From assembly GCA_903877095.1 (NCBI GenBank), contig CAIRCP010000105.1:36946-100945 (forward strand): a DNA stretch of 64,000 bases. The letters are read 5' to 3'. The translations under genes were made by a program, and so were the position numbers. The notes beneath the pieces are model-generated. The model ran no database searches, was not told the origin of the DNA, and saw nothing but the letters and a program-made list of their open reading frames with translations. The first letter of the stretch is position 1; each line of letters starts with the position of its first letter. Of the stretch, positions 17,253 through 29,776 are shown piece after piece. This DNA is from an uncultured Actinomycetes bacterium. GTDB lineage: Bacteria; Actinomycetota; Actinomycetes; Mycobacteriales; Mycobacteriaceae.

Positions 17253-17397
17253 CCACCGCGGCCCACAGTATCGGCTCGTGCGTAAACGGCTGGGAGAGTT
17301 GATAGGTGGGACGGTTTTTGCGGCCCCGCGAGTAGATCAGCGCGATCAGCGCGGTCACCAGCAGGACGAGCAGTCCATTGAGCAGGGGGTTACTCAC
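17176..17397 (-). CDS. Small single-pass membrane protein
   Basis: This 73-residue protein starts at GTG (17397), giving [20 protein letters not shown]. One strong hydrophobic helix is followed by a positively charged stop ([14 protein letters not shown]), then a short tail ending GGGASGRW. Very similar small proteins occur beside DUF5130 genes in other mycobacteria, as I recall, which argues for a real gene. It overlaps the longest reading of the DUF5130 gene by 77 bp, so the two are either translationally coupled or that gene starts later. Function unknown. Confidence 0.6.
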   Translation of the reverse strand: MSNPLLNGLLVLLVTALIALIYSRGRKNRPTYQLSQPFTHEPILWAAVDEAIPSSGDGHGGTVDFGGGASGRW

Positions 17398-17502
17398 AGG
17401 AACAGACCGTATCGCAGGGCGCCGCTTTACGCCCAACCGCCTCAGCGGCGCCGCCAGTGCTCCAGGGCTTCCTCGAACGGGCGCTGCAGGGCGTGTGAGC
17501 GT

Positions 17503-18111
17503 TCAGGCCGCCCCTTCGCCGAGGTAGCGCGCCCAGGCCGGGTCGAGTTCCTTGACACTGCACAGTAGCCGCCAGTGCTGGCCCTTCGGCGGCGTCGGAA
17601 CGTGCCGCAACGTCCAGCCCAGTTCGGTGAGCAATTTGTCGGCCTTGCGGTGGTTGCATGCCGAACAGGCGGCCACGCAGTTCTCCCAGGAATGGTCGCC
17701 ACCGCGGCTGCGGGGGACGACATGATCGACGGTGTCCGCCTTGGCGCCGCAGTAGGCGCACCGGAACCGGTCGCGGTGCATGAGGGCGGCCCGTGTCATC
17801 GGGACACGGGCCCGATAGGGCACCCGGACATAGGTCCGCAGCCGGATCACCGACGGCACCGTGATGATCCTGGCGGCCGAGTGGATCACCGGCCCGTTGG
17901 GATCGTCGTGCACCACGTCGGCCTTGCCGCAGAGCAGCATCACCACCGCGCGGCGGATCGGCAGCGCCGTCAGCGGTTCGTACGTCGAATTGAGCAACAG
18001 AACCCGTCGCCGCCCCCACACCGAGGACTCCTGAACGGGGGCGTGGGTCTCGACACTGTGCAAAGGTCGCGCGCCAGCCTTGCTCGCGACGTTCCGTTTG
18101 CGCTGAGCCAT
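17503..18111 (-). CDS. HNH endonuclease domain protein (Rv2469c-like)
   Basis: This 202-residue protein has a C-terminal HNH nuclease fold. A Cys pair in [11 protein letters not shown] precedes the first catalytic His of [25 protein letters not shown] (only part quoted is needed: [10 protein letters not shown]), and a second Cys pair (CSAC) completes the zinc site before NHRKADK. The ATG at 18111 is chosen because GGAGG lies 4 bases upstream; the open frame continues to 18156. Such stand-alone HNH proteins are conserved in mycobacteria, and their substrate is unknown. It diverges from glbO. Confidence 0.85.
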   Translation of the reverse strand: MAQRKRNVASKAGARPLHSVETHAPVQESSVWGRRRVLLLNSTYEPLTALPIRRAVVMLLCGKADVVHDDPNGPVIHSAARIITVPSVIRLRTYVRVPYRARVPMTRAALMHRDRFRCAYCGAKADTVDHVVPRSRGGDHSWENCVAACSACNHRKADKLLTELGWTLRHVPTPPKGQHWRLLCSVKELDPAWARYLGEGAA

Positions 18112-18184
18112 GCGTCCTCCGCTGACCAGTGCACCACGGATCGGCGCCGACCGCATGTCTATTCACCTCGTGTTCAATAGAGGC

Positions 18185-18586
18185 GTGACTGATGGCGAGA
18201 CCCCGCAGACGTTCTACGACGCCGTCGGCGGCGCCGAGACGTTCCACACCGTCGTGTCCCGTTTCTATGAGCAGGTTCGCGACGACGAAGTGCTGCGGCC
18301 GTTGTACCCGGACGAGGATCTCACCGCCGCCGAGGACCGGCTGCGGATGTTCCTCGAGCAGTACTGGGGTGGTCCGCGGACCTACTCCGAATTGCGCGGG
18401 CACCCGCGACTGCGGATGCGTCACGCGCCGTTCCGGATCGGCTTTCTGGAGCGCGACGCCTGGCTGCGCTGCATGCACACCGCAGTCGCGTCGATCGACT
18501 CGGCGACCCTCGACGACGGACATCGCCGCGAACTGCTGGCCTATCTCGACATGGCGGCGCAGTCGATGGTCAACGCCGCGTTCTGA
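18185..18586 (+). CDS. glbO: Group II truncated haemoglobin O
   Basis: This 133-residue oxygen-binding haemoglobin of the trHbO class is linked in mycobacteria to respiration and stress. It shows the conserved [11 protein letters not shown] start, the distal Tyr in [19 protein letters not shown], the proximal His in [10 protein letters not shown] and the G8 Trp in [10 protein letters not shown]. The GTG at 18185 gives the length expected from M. tuberculosis GlbO; an ATG at 18155 would add ten residues with no family counterpart. The stop lies 2 bp from the convergent downstream gene. Confidence 0.93.
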   Translation: MTDGETPQTFYDAVGGAETFHTVVSRFYEQVRDDEVLRPLYPDEDLTAAEDRLRMFLEQYWGGPRTYSELRGHPRLRMRHAPFRIGFLERDAWLRCMHTAVASIDSATLDDGHRRELLAYLDMAAQSMVNAAF

Positions 18587-18588
18587 CG

Positions 18589-19251
18589 TCAGACAAGCAC
18601 CAGCGGGGCCGGACCCAGCCGGCGGAAGATCGAGCCGTAGCGGGCGTCGACCCGCAGCCAGGCCGGCGAAACCCGCACCCGCACCACCTCGGCCGCCGGG
18701 CAGTCCTGCGGAATGAACCTCATCGCGGCCAGCGCCAGCGCACATCGCAGCGGGACCCCGACCGCGCCGGTGTCCGAACTGACCTGCAACACGAACTGGT
18801 CCAGCAGTGCGGCCGGCGGGCCGTGTCCGCCGGCTTCCCGCGACACGTCGGCGCCCTGGCGGGCCAGATCCTGCACCACCGCGGCCGGCACGTCGTCGAG
18901 GTGGACGAAACCGGACTCCGACGGCAGCGCGCCGCGCCAGGCGGAATCCATCGGATAGCCGGGGTCGACGAACCCCGAGTCGTGGGGAGTACGCAGCGCC
19001 GACACCAATTGATCTGCGGCGCAACTGATGTCGGCCGGGCGCGCCTCTCCGGCGACCGCGCGGCCGGCCAGCACGTCGAATCCGGTCTGAGCCCACACGC
19101 CCAACAGCCCGTCCGCGCGGTTGCGCAACCGGACGACCGCGGTCTCATCGAGCGCCCTGGCCCGTTCGGCGAACACCGCCAGATCGTTGCGCGAGGAATC
19201 GTCGCGCAGCCACACCCCGCGCTCTGGGCGCCCCGGCTCGGTAGCGCTCAT
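18589..19251 (-). CDS. Conserved hypothetical protein (Rv2474c-like)
   Basis: This 220-residue soluble protein is conserved in mycobacteria without known function. It is Ala/Arg-rich with no signal peptide, membrane helix or catalytic motif that I recognise. The ATG at 19251 overlaps the TGA of the thioesterase gene (ATGA), so the two are translationally coupled and read after gdh. The open frame upstream of this ATG has a composition unlike protein-coding sequence, which supports the chosen start. Its constant company with the thioesterase and glutamate dehydrogenase suggests a shared expression unit only. Confidence 0.8.
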   Translation of the reverse strand: MSATEPGRPERGVWLRDDSSRNDLAVFAERARALDETAVVRLRNRADGLLGVWAQTGFDVLAGRAVAGEARPADISCAADQLVSALRTPHDSGFVDPGYPMDSAWRGALPSESGFVHLDDVPAAVVQDLARQGADVSREAGGHGPPAALLDQFVLQVSSDTGAVGVPLRCALALAAMRFIPQDCPAAEVVRVRVSPAWLRVDARYGSIFRRLGPAPLVLV

Positions 19252-19673
19252 CGAAGCCAGCGCTGCAGATACTCCCGATGAGTCTGCGACAACCGCACCA
19301 GCCGCTGCTCCTCGATGTGGACCGCGGCCAGCTGGGTCTCGGCGATCACCGCGGGCTCGGAGTCGGGGGCAGCGTCGACCGGACGGACCTCGTAGCCGAG
19401 GGTGAAGTCGACCGCGCGCAGGCGTTTGGTCCACATGGTCACCTGAAGGGGCGAATCAACAAGGCGCAGTTGGCCTTTGTAGAGAACTCGCACCTCGTGA
19501 ATCAGCAATCCGATGGTCGCGACGTCCTCGGCGAACGGCTCGCGCAGGAAGTCGACCCGCGCCTCCTCCAGGATCGTCACCATGGTCGCGTGGTTGATGT
19601 GCTGGTACATGTCAATGTCCGACCAGCGCACCCGCACGCCGGTGGTGAACCCGTTCATCGCCGACTCAGCCAC
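19248..19673 (-). CDS. Hotdog-fold acyl-CoA thioesterase (Rv2475c-like)
   Basis: This 141-residue protein of the 4HBT hotdog family hydrolyses acyl-CoA thioesters in related enzymes. The active-site helix region is [20 protein letters not shown], with the Asp and His pattern (D..MYQHINH) typical of the 4-hydroxybenzoyl-CoA thioesterase group. The GTG at 19673 overlaps the gdh stop; an ATG at 19658 (MNGFTTG) is equally possible. Substrate is not known. Confidence 0.88.
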   Translation of the reverse strand: MAESAMNGFTTGVRVRWSDIDMYQHINHATMVTILEEARVDFLREPFAEDVATIGLLIHEVRVLYKGQLRLVDSPLQVTMWTKRLRAVDFTLGYEVRPVDAAPDSEPAVIAETQLAAVHIEEQRLVRLSQTHREYLQRWLR

Positions 19674-22600
19674 TCTTCCCCGACCCGCTCGTCCTGGTCA
19701 TGCTGCGGATCTGGCGGGCTGCGACGGACAGGGTGGCCAGGTCGCGCGGGTCGCCGCTGTAGATCTCGGTGAGAGTTCGCCGGGCCCGCTGCACCCGGGA
19801 GGGGTTGCTCTGCTCCCACTCGGCGATCTTCTGCTCCCCGGTCTCGTCCGGCTCCCCGACCGCCAGCACGTCGAAGCACAGGGCGCGCAGTGACCCGTAG
19901 ATGTCGTCGCGAATGGCCAACCGCGCCAGCGCATGCCAGCGATCGTCGCGCGGCAGTCCGGAGACCGCCGTCAGCAGTCCGTCGGTGCCGAGGAAATCCA
20001 TCAGCGCGAAGTAGGTGTCGGCCACTTCGGCCGGCTCGCGGTCGGCGATGTCGGCGATGTCGATCACATCCAGCAGGCTGTATCGGTAAAGTCCGGCGGC
20101 CACGGCGTAAGCCAGTTCCTGGGGAGCACCGCTCGCGGCGAACTCGGCGCTCTCCTTGGCCACGATCGCCTGATCGTCGCCGCGCAGCCAGCGCGGCATT
20201 CCGGGATTCAGTTCTGCCACCTTGGCGGCGAAACGGTTGATCTCAGCGCCGACGGCCAACGGCTGCGGACGGTAGTTCAACAGCCACCGCGCGGACCTGT
20301 CCAGCAGGCGGCGCAGATCCAGCGTCATGCGGTCGGTGACGGCGACGGGAACACCGGCGTCGCCGGCTGCCCTGATCGCCCGCCACGTCGTCCCGATGCC
20401 GAAGATGGCCTCGGCGGCGGCGAACGCCCGGACGGCATCCACGTAGCCGACACCGGCGTCATCGGTGACCCGGTAGGCGAAGGTGATCCCCCCGGTATCC
20501 ACGACGTTGTTGACCAGCATCGTCGTGATGATCTCGCGGCGAAGTTGATGGGTGCGGATCCCGGCGGCGAAGTGATCGCGAAGTTGAGCCGGGAAGTATC
20601 CGGGCAGCCGGGAGATGAACGTCTCCTGATCTGGCAGGTCGCTGGCGAGCACTTCTTCTTTGAGTGCCAGCTTCACGTGCGCCATCAGGGTCGCCAACTC
20701 CGGCGAGGTGAGGCCCGTGCCGATGTCCTCGCGGCGCAGGATCTCCTTGTCCGACGGCAGCGCTTCCAGGCCGCGGTTGAGGTCACGACGCTCCTCGAGT
20801 TCGGCGATCTGCCGGGCATGCACGTTCAGCAGAGCCGCGGCATTGGCCCGGCTGGTTCCCATCAAGTCGTTCTGGTCGCGGTTGTCGGTGAGCACCAGGC
20901 TTCCGACTTCGTCGGTCATGGACGCAAGCAGTTCGGTGCGGTCGCCCGCGTCGATGGCGCCGGCGTTGACCAGCGAGTCGACCAGGATCTTGATGTTGAC
21001 CTCGTGATCGGAGCAGTCCACGCCAGCCGAGTTGTCCATCGCGTCGGTGTTGATCCGCCCGCCGGACAGGTCGAATTCCACCCGGCCCAGCGATGTCACA
21101 CCGAGGTTGCCACCCTCCCCGATCACCTTGGCGCGCACCTGATTTCCGTTGACCCGGATGGTGTCGTTGGCGCGGTCGCCGACGGCGGCGTCGGACTCGG
21201 ACTCCGCTTTGATGTAGGTGCCGATGCCGCCGTTGAACAGCAGGTCCACCGGTGCCTGCAGGATGGCCCGCATGAGTTCCGGCGGGGTCATCTCGGTGAC
21301 CGCATCCTCGATGCCCAGTACCCGATGCATCTCGGCGCTGATCGGGATCGACTTCTGCTGCCTGCTGAACACACCGCCGCCGGCGCTGATGAGGGCGGGG
21401 GCGTAGTCCTCCCAACTGGACCGCGGAAGCTCGAAGAGCCGCTGGCGTTCCACGAAGGATTGCGCCGCGTCGGGATCGGGATCGACGAAAATGTGCCGGT
21501 GGTCGAACGCGGCGACCAAACGGATGTGCGGGGACAACAGCATTCCGTTGCCGAACACGTCGCCGCTCATGTCCCCGACGCCGACGACGGTGAAGTCCTC
21601 GGCCTGGGTGTCCACCCCCATCTCGCGGAAGTGCCTCTTGACCGACTCCCAGGCGCCCTTGGCGGTGATGCCCATCGCCTTGTGGTCGTAGCCGACCGAG
21701 CCGCCGGAGGCGAACGCGTCCCCGAGCCAGAATCCATAGGATCCCGCGACGTCGTTGGCGATGTCGGAGAAGGTGGCCGTGCCCTTGTCGGCGGCGACCA
21801 CCAGATAGGCGTCGTCACCGTCGCGGCGCACGACCCGCGGCGGGGTGACGACGGCGCTGCTGGCCCGGTCCACGTTGTCGGTGACATCGAGAAGCCCGGC
21901 GACGAACAGCCGGTAGCAGGCGATTCCTTCGTCGCGAAAGGCATCGCGGTCGGCGGCCGGGTCACCGGTGGGGGCCGGTGGGTGCTTGACCACGAAACCG
22001 CCCTTGGCGCCAACCGGGACGATGACGGCGTTCTTCACGGCCTGGGCTTTGACCAGGCCGAGAATCTCGGTGCGGAAGTCCTCGCGGCGGTCCGACCAAC
22101 GCAGCCCGCCACGGGCCACCGGACCGAACCTCAAGTGCACGCCCTCGACCCGCGGGGAGTAGACGAAGATCTCGAACTTCGGCCTGGGCAGCGGAAGTTC
22201 GCCGATGAGTTCCGGATTGACCTTGAACGACACGACGTTTCGCGCCCGAGCCGATTTCGGATCGGTGACGTAGAAATTGGTGCGCAGGGTCGCTTCGATC
22301 ATCGAGGCGAAGGCCCGCAGGACGCGGTCGGTGTCCAGAGAAGTCAACGCGTCGATGTCCGCGGCGACCGCACGTGCGGCGGCTTTGGCGTCGAGGCCCT
22401 TGGCCGCGGAGTCCGGATCGAAGACCGCCTCGAACAGCGCGACGAGGGAACGGGCCGTCGAGGTGTTGTCGAGCAGCACGGCCTCGACATGCGACTGGCT
22501 GTAGGGAAAAGCAGCCTGCCGCAAATACTTCGCATAGGCGCGCAACAGAGTGACCTGCGGCCAGGCCAGGCCGGCGCGCAGCACCAGTTCGTTGAACCGG

Positions 22601-24489
22601 TCGATCTCGGCGCGGCCCGCCCAGATCGCACTGACGGCATCGTTGAAACGCGCTCCGGTGGCATCCCAGTCCTCGGCGGACAGCGACCGCGGAAACGCCG
22701 AGTCGTGCCGGATCCGGAACTGGTAGATCCGCACCGTCAGGCCGTCACCGCGGGTCACGGTAAACGGCCGCTCCTCGAGGACCTCCACGCCCATGCATTG
22801 CAGCACGGGCAGCAATTGACTCAGCGACGCCGAACTGCCGCCGAGGTACCAGGTGAGGAATGCCTCTCTATCGACATCTCCGGGTTCGAGTTGCAGGAGC
22901 ACTGAATCGGGATGCAGCGCTTCGATGATTCCGATGTCGGTGATCACCTCGTCGGGCCTGACGACCTGTTTGAATGCCTCGGGCAGCGCATCGGCGTAGT
23001 GTTCGGCGACCCCGGCCTCGATGGCCCCCGTCGCCACCGATCCCAGCAGTCGGTCCGCCCAGGTGCGGGTGGCCTCGGTGAGCAGATCCTCGATTCGGCT
23101 GCGATTGGCCTCGGACAAATCGAGCGGACCCGGATCCTCCGGCAGCCGAACAGTGAAATGCACCACTGCCCAAGGGGATTCGCTAACCCGGGCCGCATAG
23201 TCGATGCTCGCGCCGCCGAATTCACGGACCAGGATGTCCTGCATGGCCAGTCGCACGGCCGTGGTGTACCGGTCCCGGGGCAGGTAGACCAGGCAGGAGA
23301 CGAATTGCCCCAGCCGGTCGGAGCGCACGAACAGCAGCGCTCGCCGCCGGGATCCGAGGTCGATGACCGCGCCGGCCATGTCGAGCAACTGCTCGGCGGT
23401 CAGGGCGAACAACTCCGAGCGCGGGATCGTCTGCATGACGTCGAGAAGCAGCTGGCCGGGGTGGCGGGGGTCCCCGCCGGACATCGCCAGCACATCCTGC
23501 ACCCGCCGCGAAATCAGCGGGATGTCAAGAACATTCGCATTCATCGCCGCGACGGTGAACAACCCGATGAACCGGTGCTCGAACACCTCCTGCCCGCCGG
23601 AGCCCTCCCCCGAGTGCCCGCCGGGACCCTGCTCTCGCACCACCACGATGTACGGGTAGGCGCCGTAACGCAGGAAACTGGGCATGGTGGCCTGGGCCAG
23701 CACCACGGTCTCCCCCGGCCTGCTCAGCGGGGGCAGCACCTCGGTGCGCAGCAGCGTCACGCCGAGCCGGGTCGCGACGTCGGCCTCGGCATGGCCGTCG
23801 GCCACGGTGCAGCGCTGGTATCCCAGGATGATGAAGTTGGCGTCGAGCCAGCGCAGCAGGTACGAGACATCCATGCGGTCGGACTCGGGGAACCGGCTGC
23901 CGTGGTCGGCGGTGAGTTCGTGGGCCAGCCGCAGCATCGTCGCCGACAGTGCCGCGGAGTCCTTGGCGACCTGACGCGCGTCGGCGACCACCATCGGCAG
24001 CAGCCCTACCGCCTCGCTGAGCGCGCGCAGATTGACCGTCGGGGACAGTTGGATGTGAACCCAGGACTCCTCGATCTCTCCGTCCGCGCCAGTGTCGTCG
24101 CTTTCGTGGTCGACCGGCCGAACCGCGATGAGGTTGCCGTCTGCGTCGCGGCGCACCCACACTCCCGGGTGCATCAGCGACAGGTAGGCGACACCGAGAC
24201 GGTGCAGCAGGACGGTCACCGAGTCCATCAGCATGGCGGCCTGGTCGGTGACGATCTGCAGCGCCGGGCCGAACCCGCCGTCGTCGCCCGTGCCGTAGAC
24301 CTGCACCAGCGTCTCGCCGGGTTGGCGGCGCCGGGCGAGGTGTTCCTCGGCGGCGATCAGCGTCGGGACGACGAACGAGGTCAGGGTCTGGGCTTCGTCG
24401 GCGCCGGTGGGCTCGGCTCCGCCCGCCGGGCCACGGTAGGTCGCCGCGTAGGCGTCAGCAAGGTCGGGGGTGTTCGGACCAACCGTCAT
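19666..24489 (-). CDS. gdh: Large NAD-dependent glutamate dehydrogenase
   Basis: This protein of about 1,607 residues belongs to the 180-kDa GDH class (L_180), which oxidises glutamate to 2-oxoglutarate and ammonium with NAD. It has a long N-terminal ACT-like regulatory part. The catalytic core follows, with [20 protein letters not shown] (about 20 residues), the substrate Lys region [17 protein letters not shown], and the Rossmann segment [19 protein letters not shown]. The ATG at 24489 has AGGAG nine bases upstream and gives [14 protein letters not shown]; the open frame extends to 24531. In mycobacteria this enzyme is inhibited by the FHA protein GarA under control of PknG (family knowledge). 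It leads a downstream set with the thioesterase and Rv2474c-like genes. Confidence 0.95.
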   Translation of the reverse strand: MTVGPNTPDLADAYAATYRGPAGGAEPTGADEAQTLTSFVVPTLIAAEEHLARRRQPGETLVQVYGTGDDGGFGPALQIVTDQAAMLMDSVTVLLHRLGVAYLSLMHPGVWVRRDADGNLIAVRPVDHESDDTGADGEIEESWVHIQLSPTVNLRALSEAVGLLPMVVADARQVAKDSAALSATMLRLAHELTADHGSRFPESDRMDVSYLLRWLDANFIILGYQRCTVADGHAEADVATRLGVTLLRTEVLPPLSRPGETVVLAQATMPSFLRYGAYPYIVVVREQGPGGHSGEGSGGQEVFEHRFIGLFTVAAMNANVLDIPLISRRVQDVLAMSGGDPRHPGQLLLDVMQTIPRSELFALTAEQLLDMAGAVIDLGSRRRALLFVRSDRLGQFVSCLVYLPRDRYTTAVRLAMQDILVREFGGASIDYAARVSESPWAVVHFTVRLPEDPGPLDLSEANRSRIEDLLTEATRTWADRLLGSVATGAIEAGVAEHYADALPEAFKQVVRPDEVITDIGIIEALHPDSVLLQLEPGDVDREAFLTWYLGGSSASLSQLLPVLQCMGVEVLEERPFTVTRGDGLTVRIYQFRIRHDSAFPRSLSAEDWDATGARFNDAVSAIWAGRAEIDRFNELVLRAGLAWPQVTLLRAYAKYLRQAAFPYSQSHVEAVLLDNTSTARSLVALFEAVFDPDSAAKGLDAKAAARAVAADIDALTSLDTDRVLRAFASMIEATLRTNFYVTDPKSARARNVVSFKVNPELIGELPLPRPKFEIFVYSPRVEGVHLRFGPVARGGLRWSDRREDFRTEILGLVKAQAVKNAVIVPVGAKGGFVVKHPPAPTGDPAADRDAFRDEGIACYRLFVAGLLDVTDNVDRASSAVVTPPRVVRRDGDDAYLVVAADKGTATFSDIANDVAGSYGFWLGDAFASGGSVGYDHKAMGITAKGAWESVKRHFREMGVDTQAEDFTVVGVGDMSGDVFGNGMLLSPHIRLVAAFDHRHIFVDPDPDAAQSFVERQRLFELPRSSWEDYAPALISAGGGVFSRQQKSIPISAEMHRVLGIEDAVTEMTPPELMRAILQAPVDLLFNGGIGTYIKAESESDAAVGDRANDTIRVNGNQVRAKVIGEGGNLGVTSLGRVEFDLSGGRINTDAMDNSAGVDCSDHEVNIKILVDSLVNAGAIDAGDRTELLASMTDEVGSLVLTDNRDQNDLMGTSRANAAALLNVHARQIAELEERRDLNRGLEALPSDKEILRREDIGTGLTSPELATLMAHVKLALKEEVLASDLPDQETFISRLPGYFPAQLRDHFAAGIRTHQLRREIITTMLVNNVVDTGGITFAYRVTDDAGVGYVDAVRAFAAAEAIFGIGTTWRAIRAAGDAGVPVAVTDRMTLDLRRLLDRSARWLLNYRPQPLAVGAEINRFAAKVAELNPGMPRWLRGDDQAIVAKESAEFAASGAPQELAYAVAAGLYRYSLLDVIDIADIADREPAEVADTYFALMDFLGTDGLLTAVSGLPRDDRWHALARLAIRDDIYGSLRALCFDVLAVGEPDETGEQKIAEWEQSNPSRVQRARRTLTEIYSGDPRDLATLSVAARQIRSMTRTSGSGKSG

Positions 24490-24543
24490 TGGTAAAGGCT
24501 CCTGCGTCGGCGTGCGTATCGACGTTGACACGCAGCGCCGACA

Positions 24544-26217
<1,674 letters not shown>

Positions 26218-26290
26218 GCGGCCCATCCTAAGCGGCACTACCCGGCGGTCGGTGGCCGCGCCGGGGGCTTCACCGGCGCGGCCACCCGCG

Positions 26291-26791
<501 letters not shown>

Positions 26792-26957
26792 GGTGGGGTC
26801 CTCTCTCGGGTGCGAAACGTGTTGCACCGATTGAGCCGCACGGCACCGACAGCCGGGGTATTCGCGACGACGAGTGCGAGGCGGGCTGTGCATGGAACCC
26901 GAACTGTGGATGACCACCCGTAACCCGGACGATCTCCGATCGCCGATCAACTACCGA

Positions 26958-28964
26958 TCAGCGGCCCACGCCTCCGGAACTGTCCCGGCGGGCGAGTTCG
27001 GCCAGCATGGCGTTGTAGGCGGCCATGTCGGCATCGTGGTCCCGGTCTGCAGCGCGATCCAGGCGGGTGGCGGTGCGCCGGTCGCTGCGCTGCCATTGGA
27101 TCAGCAACGCCAGCATGACCACGACCAGAGGGATCTCGCCGGCAGCCCAGGCGATCGAACCGCCAAGGTGCTGATCGCCGACAAGGTCTGTGTGCCAAGG
27201 AAGTTGCAGGGACCGATAGAAACGTTCACCCAACACGGCCGGCATTCCCATCAGCACCACGCCGAAGAACGCATGCAGCGGGATCGACGCGAAGACCATC
27301 CCGATCTTGCCCAGCGGTGGAACCGTGCGCGGCGTCGGATCGATGCCGATGACGACCCAGTAGAAGAGATAGCCGCTCATCAGGAAGTGCAGATTCATCA
27401 GCACGTGCGCGCCGTGATGGCTCACCGCGGCGTCGAAGATGCCGCCGAAGTACAACGCGTAGAAGCCCGCGACGAACATGATGGTCGCGACGACCGGATG
27501 GGTGAAGAACCGCGACCATCCGCTATGCAGTCCGACCAGCAGCCATTCGCGCGGACCCGGCGGGTTGCCCTTGCCCGCGGTGGGCAGTGCCCGAAGGGCC
27601 AATGTGGTGGGGGCACCGAGCACCAGCAGGATGGGAACGAGCATCGACAACAACATGTGCGCGGTCATGTGCATGCTGAACATCGCCGGCATGTACCGTC
27701 CCAGGCCCGACGATGTCGTGAACAGCAACAGTGCGCAACCCAACAGCCAGGCGATGGTTCTGCCGACGGGCCAGTCGTCCCCGCGGCGCCGCAGCCTCAC
27801 CACACCCGCCACATAGACCGCCGCGAGAATGATTGCGGCGCTGCCGAATAGCAGATCGAATCGCCAGTCCAGCAGGATGCGCGCCGGCGTCGGAGGCCCG
27901 GCGAGGTCGTAGCCGAGGGCAACCTCGGCGGCGGAGGGATTGAGCACACTGGGAGGAGGCGGTGGCGTCCGGCCGAGTCCGACCGCGATGCCGAACGTCG
28001 CGCCGAACAGCAACGCCTCCGCGGTGGCCAGTCGGATCAGCGGACCCCGCGCATCGGGGTCGCCCTGCAGCACCGCCACCGCACCTCGGCGCTGACGCCA
28101 GCCGATGACTCCCAGCACGGCCAGGGCTATCGCCTTGGCGATCACCAGTCGCCCGTAGGACGTCGAGGCCAGGTCACCAGGCGCAATCCGCACCAGCGCG
28201 TTGATGATTCCGGAGATCAGCATGGCGACGAAGCACCACAGCGCCACGGCTGAGAACCGGCGCGCGGCGAGGTCGGTGTGCGCTCCCCCACGCATCCCGT
28301 GCGCCAGCAAAGCAAGCAGTCCGCCGGCCCACAGCGCCCCGGCGGTGAGGTGGATCAGGAGGCTGTTGGTGGCCAGATCGTGCGATCCTCCGGCCGCGGA
28401 GTGGCCGGTCAGCGCCAGTGGGACAAGGGTCAGCAGCGCCAGCCCGAACAGGACCGGCGTCCACCACCAGCGCAGCACCGATCGGCATCCGGCGGTGAGG
28501 GCAAGCGCCAGCAGCGCTGTCCACCGCCACGCCGACGCGGCGTCGACGGCACCGGCCACCCGCCAGATGTCGACCGGATTCAGATGGTCGAACAAGCGCT
28601 GGCCCGAGACATCGGAGACGGTCAGCGGCACCAGCAGTGCCGCGCTGACCGCCCACCCGGCAGCCCCGATCCCGGCCAGCCGCAAAGCCCGATATCCGGC
28701 AGTGTCGAGAACGCCGCTGGCCTGGGGCGGGACGAGGAACGCGGCGAACATCAATCCGCCCACCGCGACCGTCGCCGCGATCTCACCGGCAGCGCGAATA
28801 AACGGCAATCCGAGGGTGGTGACCGGGCCGGGGTCAGGCAAGCCAGTGGCAGTCAGCGCATCGGCCAGAGACAGCGCCGCGAGAGCCGCAGCCGTCGTTC
28901 CGGCGAGTAGCGCGACAGCGACGAGCAACGGCCATGGGCCGCGCCGCGCCGCGGGCGGAGTCAC
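26958..28964 (-). CDS. CopD/CtaG fusion: copper resistance and cytochrome c oxidase assembly membrane protein
   Basis: This 668-residue polytopic membrane protein has two parts. The N-terminal half (about 1-330) resembles CopD, with helices and His residues such as LTGHSAAGGSHD and LIHLTAGALWAGG. The C-terminal half (about 360-650) is a caa3/CtaG-type oxidase assembly domain with SMHMTAHMLLSMLVPILLVLG, HHGAHVLMNLHFLMSGYLF and HAFFGVVLMGMP. Both handle copper in characterised families. The GTG at 28964 gives VTPPAARRGPW just before the first helix. The upstream DUF4333 lipoprotein ends 10 bp before it, suggesting co-transcription. Confidence 0.88.
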   Translation of the reverse strand: MTPPAARRGPWPLLVAVALLAGTTAAALAALSLADALTATGLPDPGPVTTLGLPFIRAAGEIAATVAVGGLMFAAFLVPPQASGVLDTAGYRALRLAGIGAAGWAVSAALLVPLTVSDVSGQRLFDHLNPVDIWRVAGAVDAASAWRWTALLALALTAGCRSVLRWWWTPVLFGLALLTLVPLALTGHSAAGGSHDLATNSLLIHLTAGALWAGGLLALLAHGMRGGAHTDLAARRFSAVALWCFVAMLISGIINALVRIAPGDLASTSYGRLVIAKAIALAVLGVIGWRQRRGAVAVLQGDPDARGPLIRLATAEALLFGATFGIAVGLGRTPPPPPSVLNPSAAEVALGYDLAGPPTPARILLDWRFDLLFGSAAIILAAVYVAGVVRLRRRGDDWPVGRTIAWLLGCALLLFTTSSGLGRYMPAMFSMHMTAHMLLSMLVPILLVLGAPTTLALRALPTAGKGNPPGPREWLLVGLHSGWSRFFTHPVVATIMFVAGFYALYFGGIFDAAVSHHGAHVLMNLHFLMSGYLFYWVVIGIDPTPRTVPPLGKIGMVFASIPLHAFFGVVLMGMPAVLGERFYRSLQLPWHTDLVGDQHLGGSIAWAAGEIPLVVVMLALLIQWQRSDRRTATRLDRAADRDHDADMAAYNAMLAELARRDSSGGVGR

Positions 28965-28974
28965 GATGGCGATG

Positions 28975-29706
28975 CTACCTGCGCTGCGGCACTCGCTCGA
29001 CGTTGAAGTCGATCGATCCATCCGAAACGCCCGTGACCGTCACCGCCCATTTGTCGGCGTTTCCGTCAATCGTGGCGACGCAGCGAATAGTGCTGCCCGG
29101 AACCAAAGACAACTCGCCGCTGCATTTCGTCTGGTCCGGTGGTCGTCCGTACAGCGGGGTGAGCTTGGCCGCGACCTTGTCCTCCACCTGCTGCAGTGGC
29201 AGGAACCCGATGACGGCGAGCTTGAGCGACAACCCTTTGGCTTCGGTGATCTCCACGGTCTGGTTCAGGGTGGCGCCGTTTTTGCTGACGCTGCACGGAA
29301 CCCAGCTGCCGACCCGGCCGCTCAGGCCCGACTCGCAGTCGACGTTCTTGGCGCCTGTGATGCCCGCGACCCTTTTGGCGACCTGATCTTTGCTGAGCTG
29401 CGCCTGGGTGACCTCCCAGACGGCTTTGCCGCCGTCAACCTTGATGGTAGTCAGCAGGGCGGTGACGGAATCGTTTTGGTTGAAGGTCACGTCGCAGCGG
29501 GTCGTCGCACCGACCTGAGCCGAAAGGCTGTTGGGGCACTTGATCCATTTGGCCGGGGTGCCGGAGCGAACCAGTTGCTGGGCGAGACCGTTCTGGAGAT
29601 CGACCGAACTCACCGGATCCGGCGGAACCTCCCGGGCGCAGCCGGTGGCGCACAGCGCCCCGATAGCGACGACCGACACTGCCCGGAGAATCGAGCGAAC
29701 GGGCAT
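28975..29706 (-). CDS. Lipoprotein with two DUF4333 domains
   Basis: This 243-residue exported protein starts with a signal peptide (MPVRSILRAVSVVAIGALCA) ending in a lipobox-like ATGC, so it is probably lipid-anchored outside the membrane. Two similar domains of roughly 75 residues follow, each with a Cys pair of the DUF4333 type (IKCPNSLSAQVGATTRCDVT and TKCSGELSLVPGSTIRCVAT mark the first and last; VDCESGLSGRVGSWVPCSV lies between). That spacing could even be read as three units. Function unknown. It lies 10 bp before the CopD/CtaG gene. Confidence 0.8.
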   Translation of the reverse strand: MPVRSILRAVSVVAIGALCATGCAREVPPDPVSSVDLQNGLAQQLVRSGTPAKWIKCPNSLSAQVGATTRCDVTFNQNDSVTALLTTIKVDGGKAVWEVTQAQLSKDQVAKRVAGITGAKNVDCESGLSGRVGSWVPCSVSKNGATLNQTVEITEAKGLSLKLAVIGFLPLQQVEDKVAAKLTPLYGRPPDQTKCSGELSLVPGSTIRCVATIDGNADKWAVTVTGVSDGSIDFNVERVPQRR

Positions 29707-29776
29707 CACGACCTCCGAAACCTGTCAACAGACGACAGCGACGATAGCAGCGAATCGTGGATGCGCGTCCGACTGA

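Noticed and set aside
17390..19096. A 568-codon minus-strand frame spanning glbO and the HNH gene
   Set aside because: It crosses several well-supported genes in other frames and is Arg/Gly-rich noise.
19933..22905. A 990-codon open frame on the plus strand
   Set aside because: It lies antisense within the well-supported glutamate dehydrogenase gene and has the Arg/Gly/His-rich composition of a GC-rich shadow frame.
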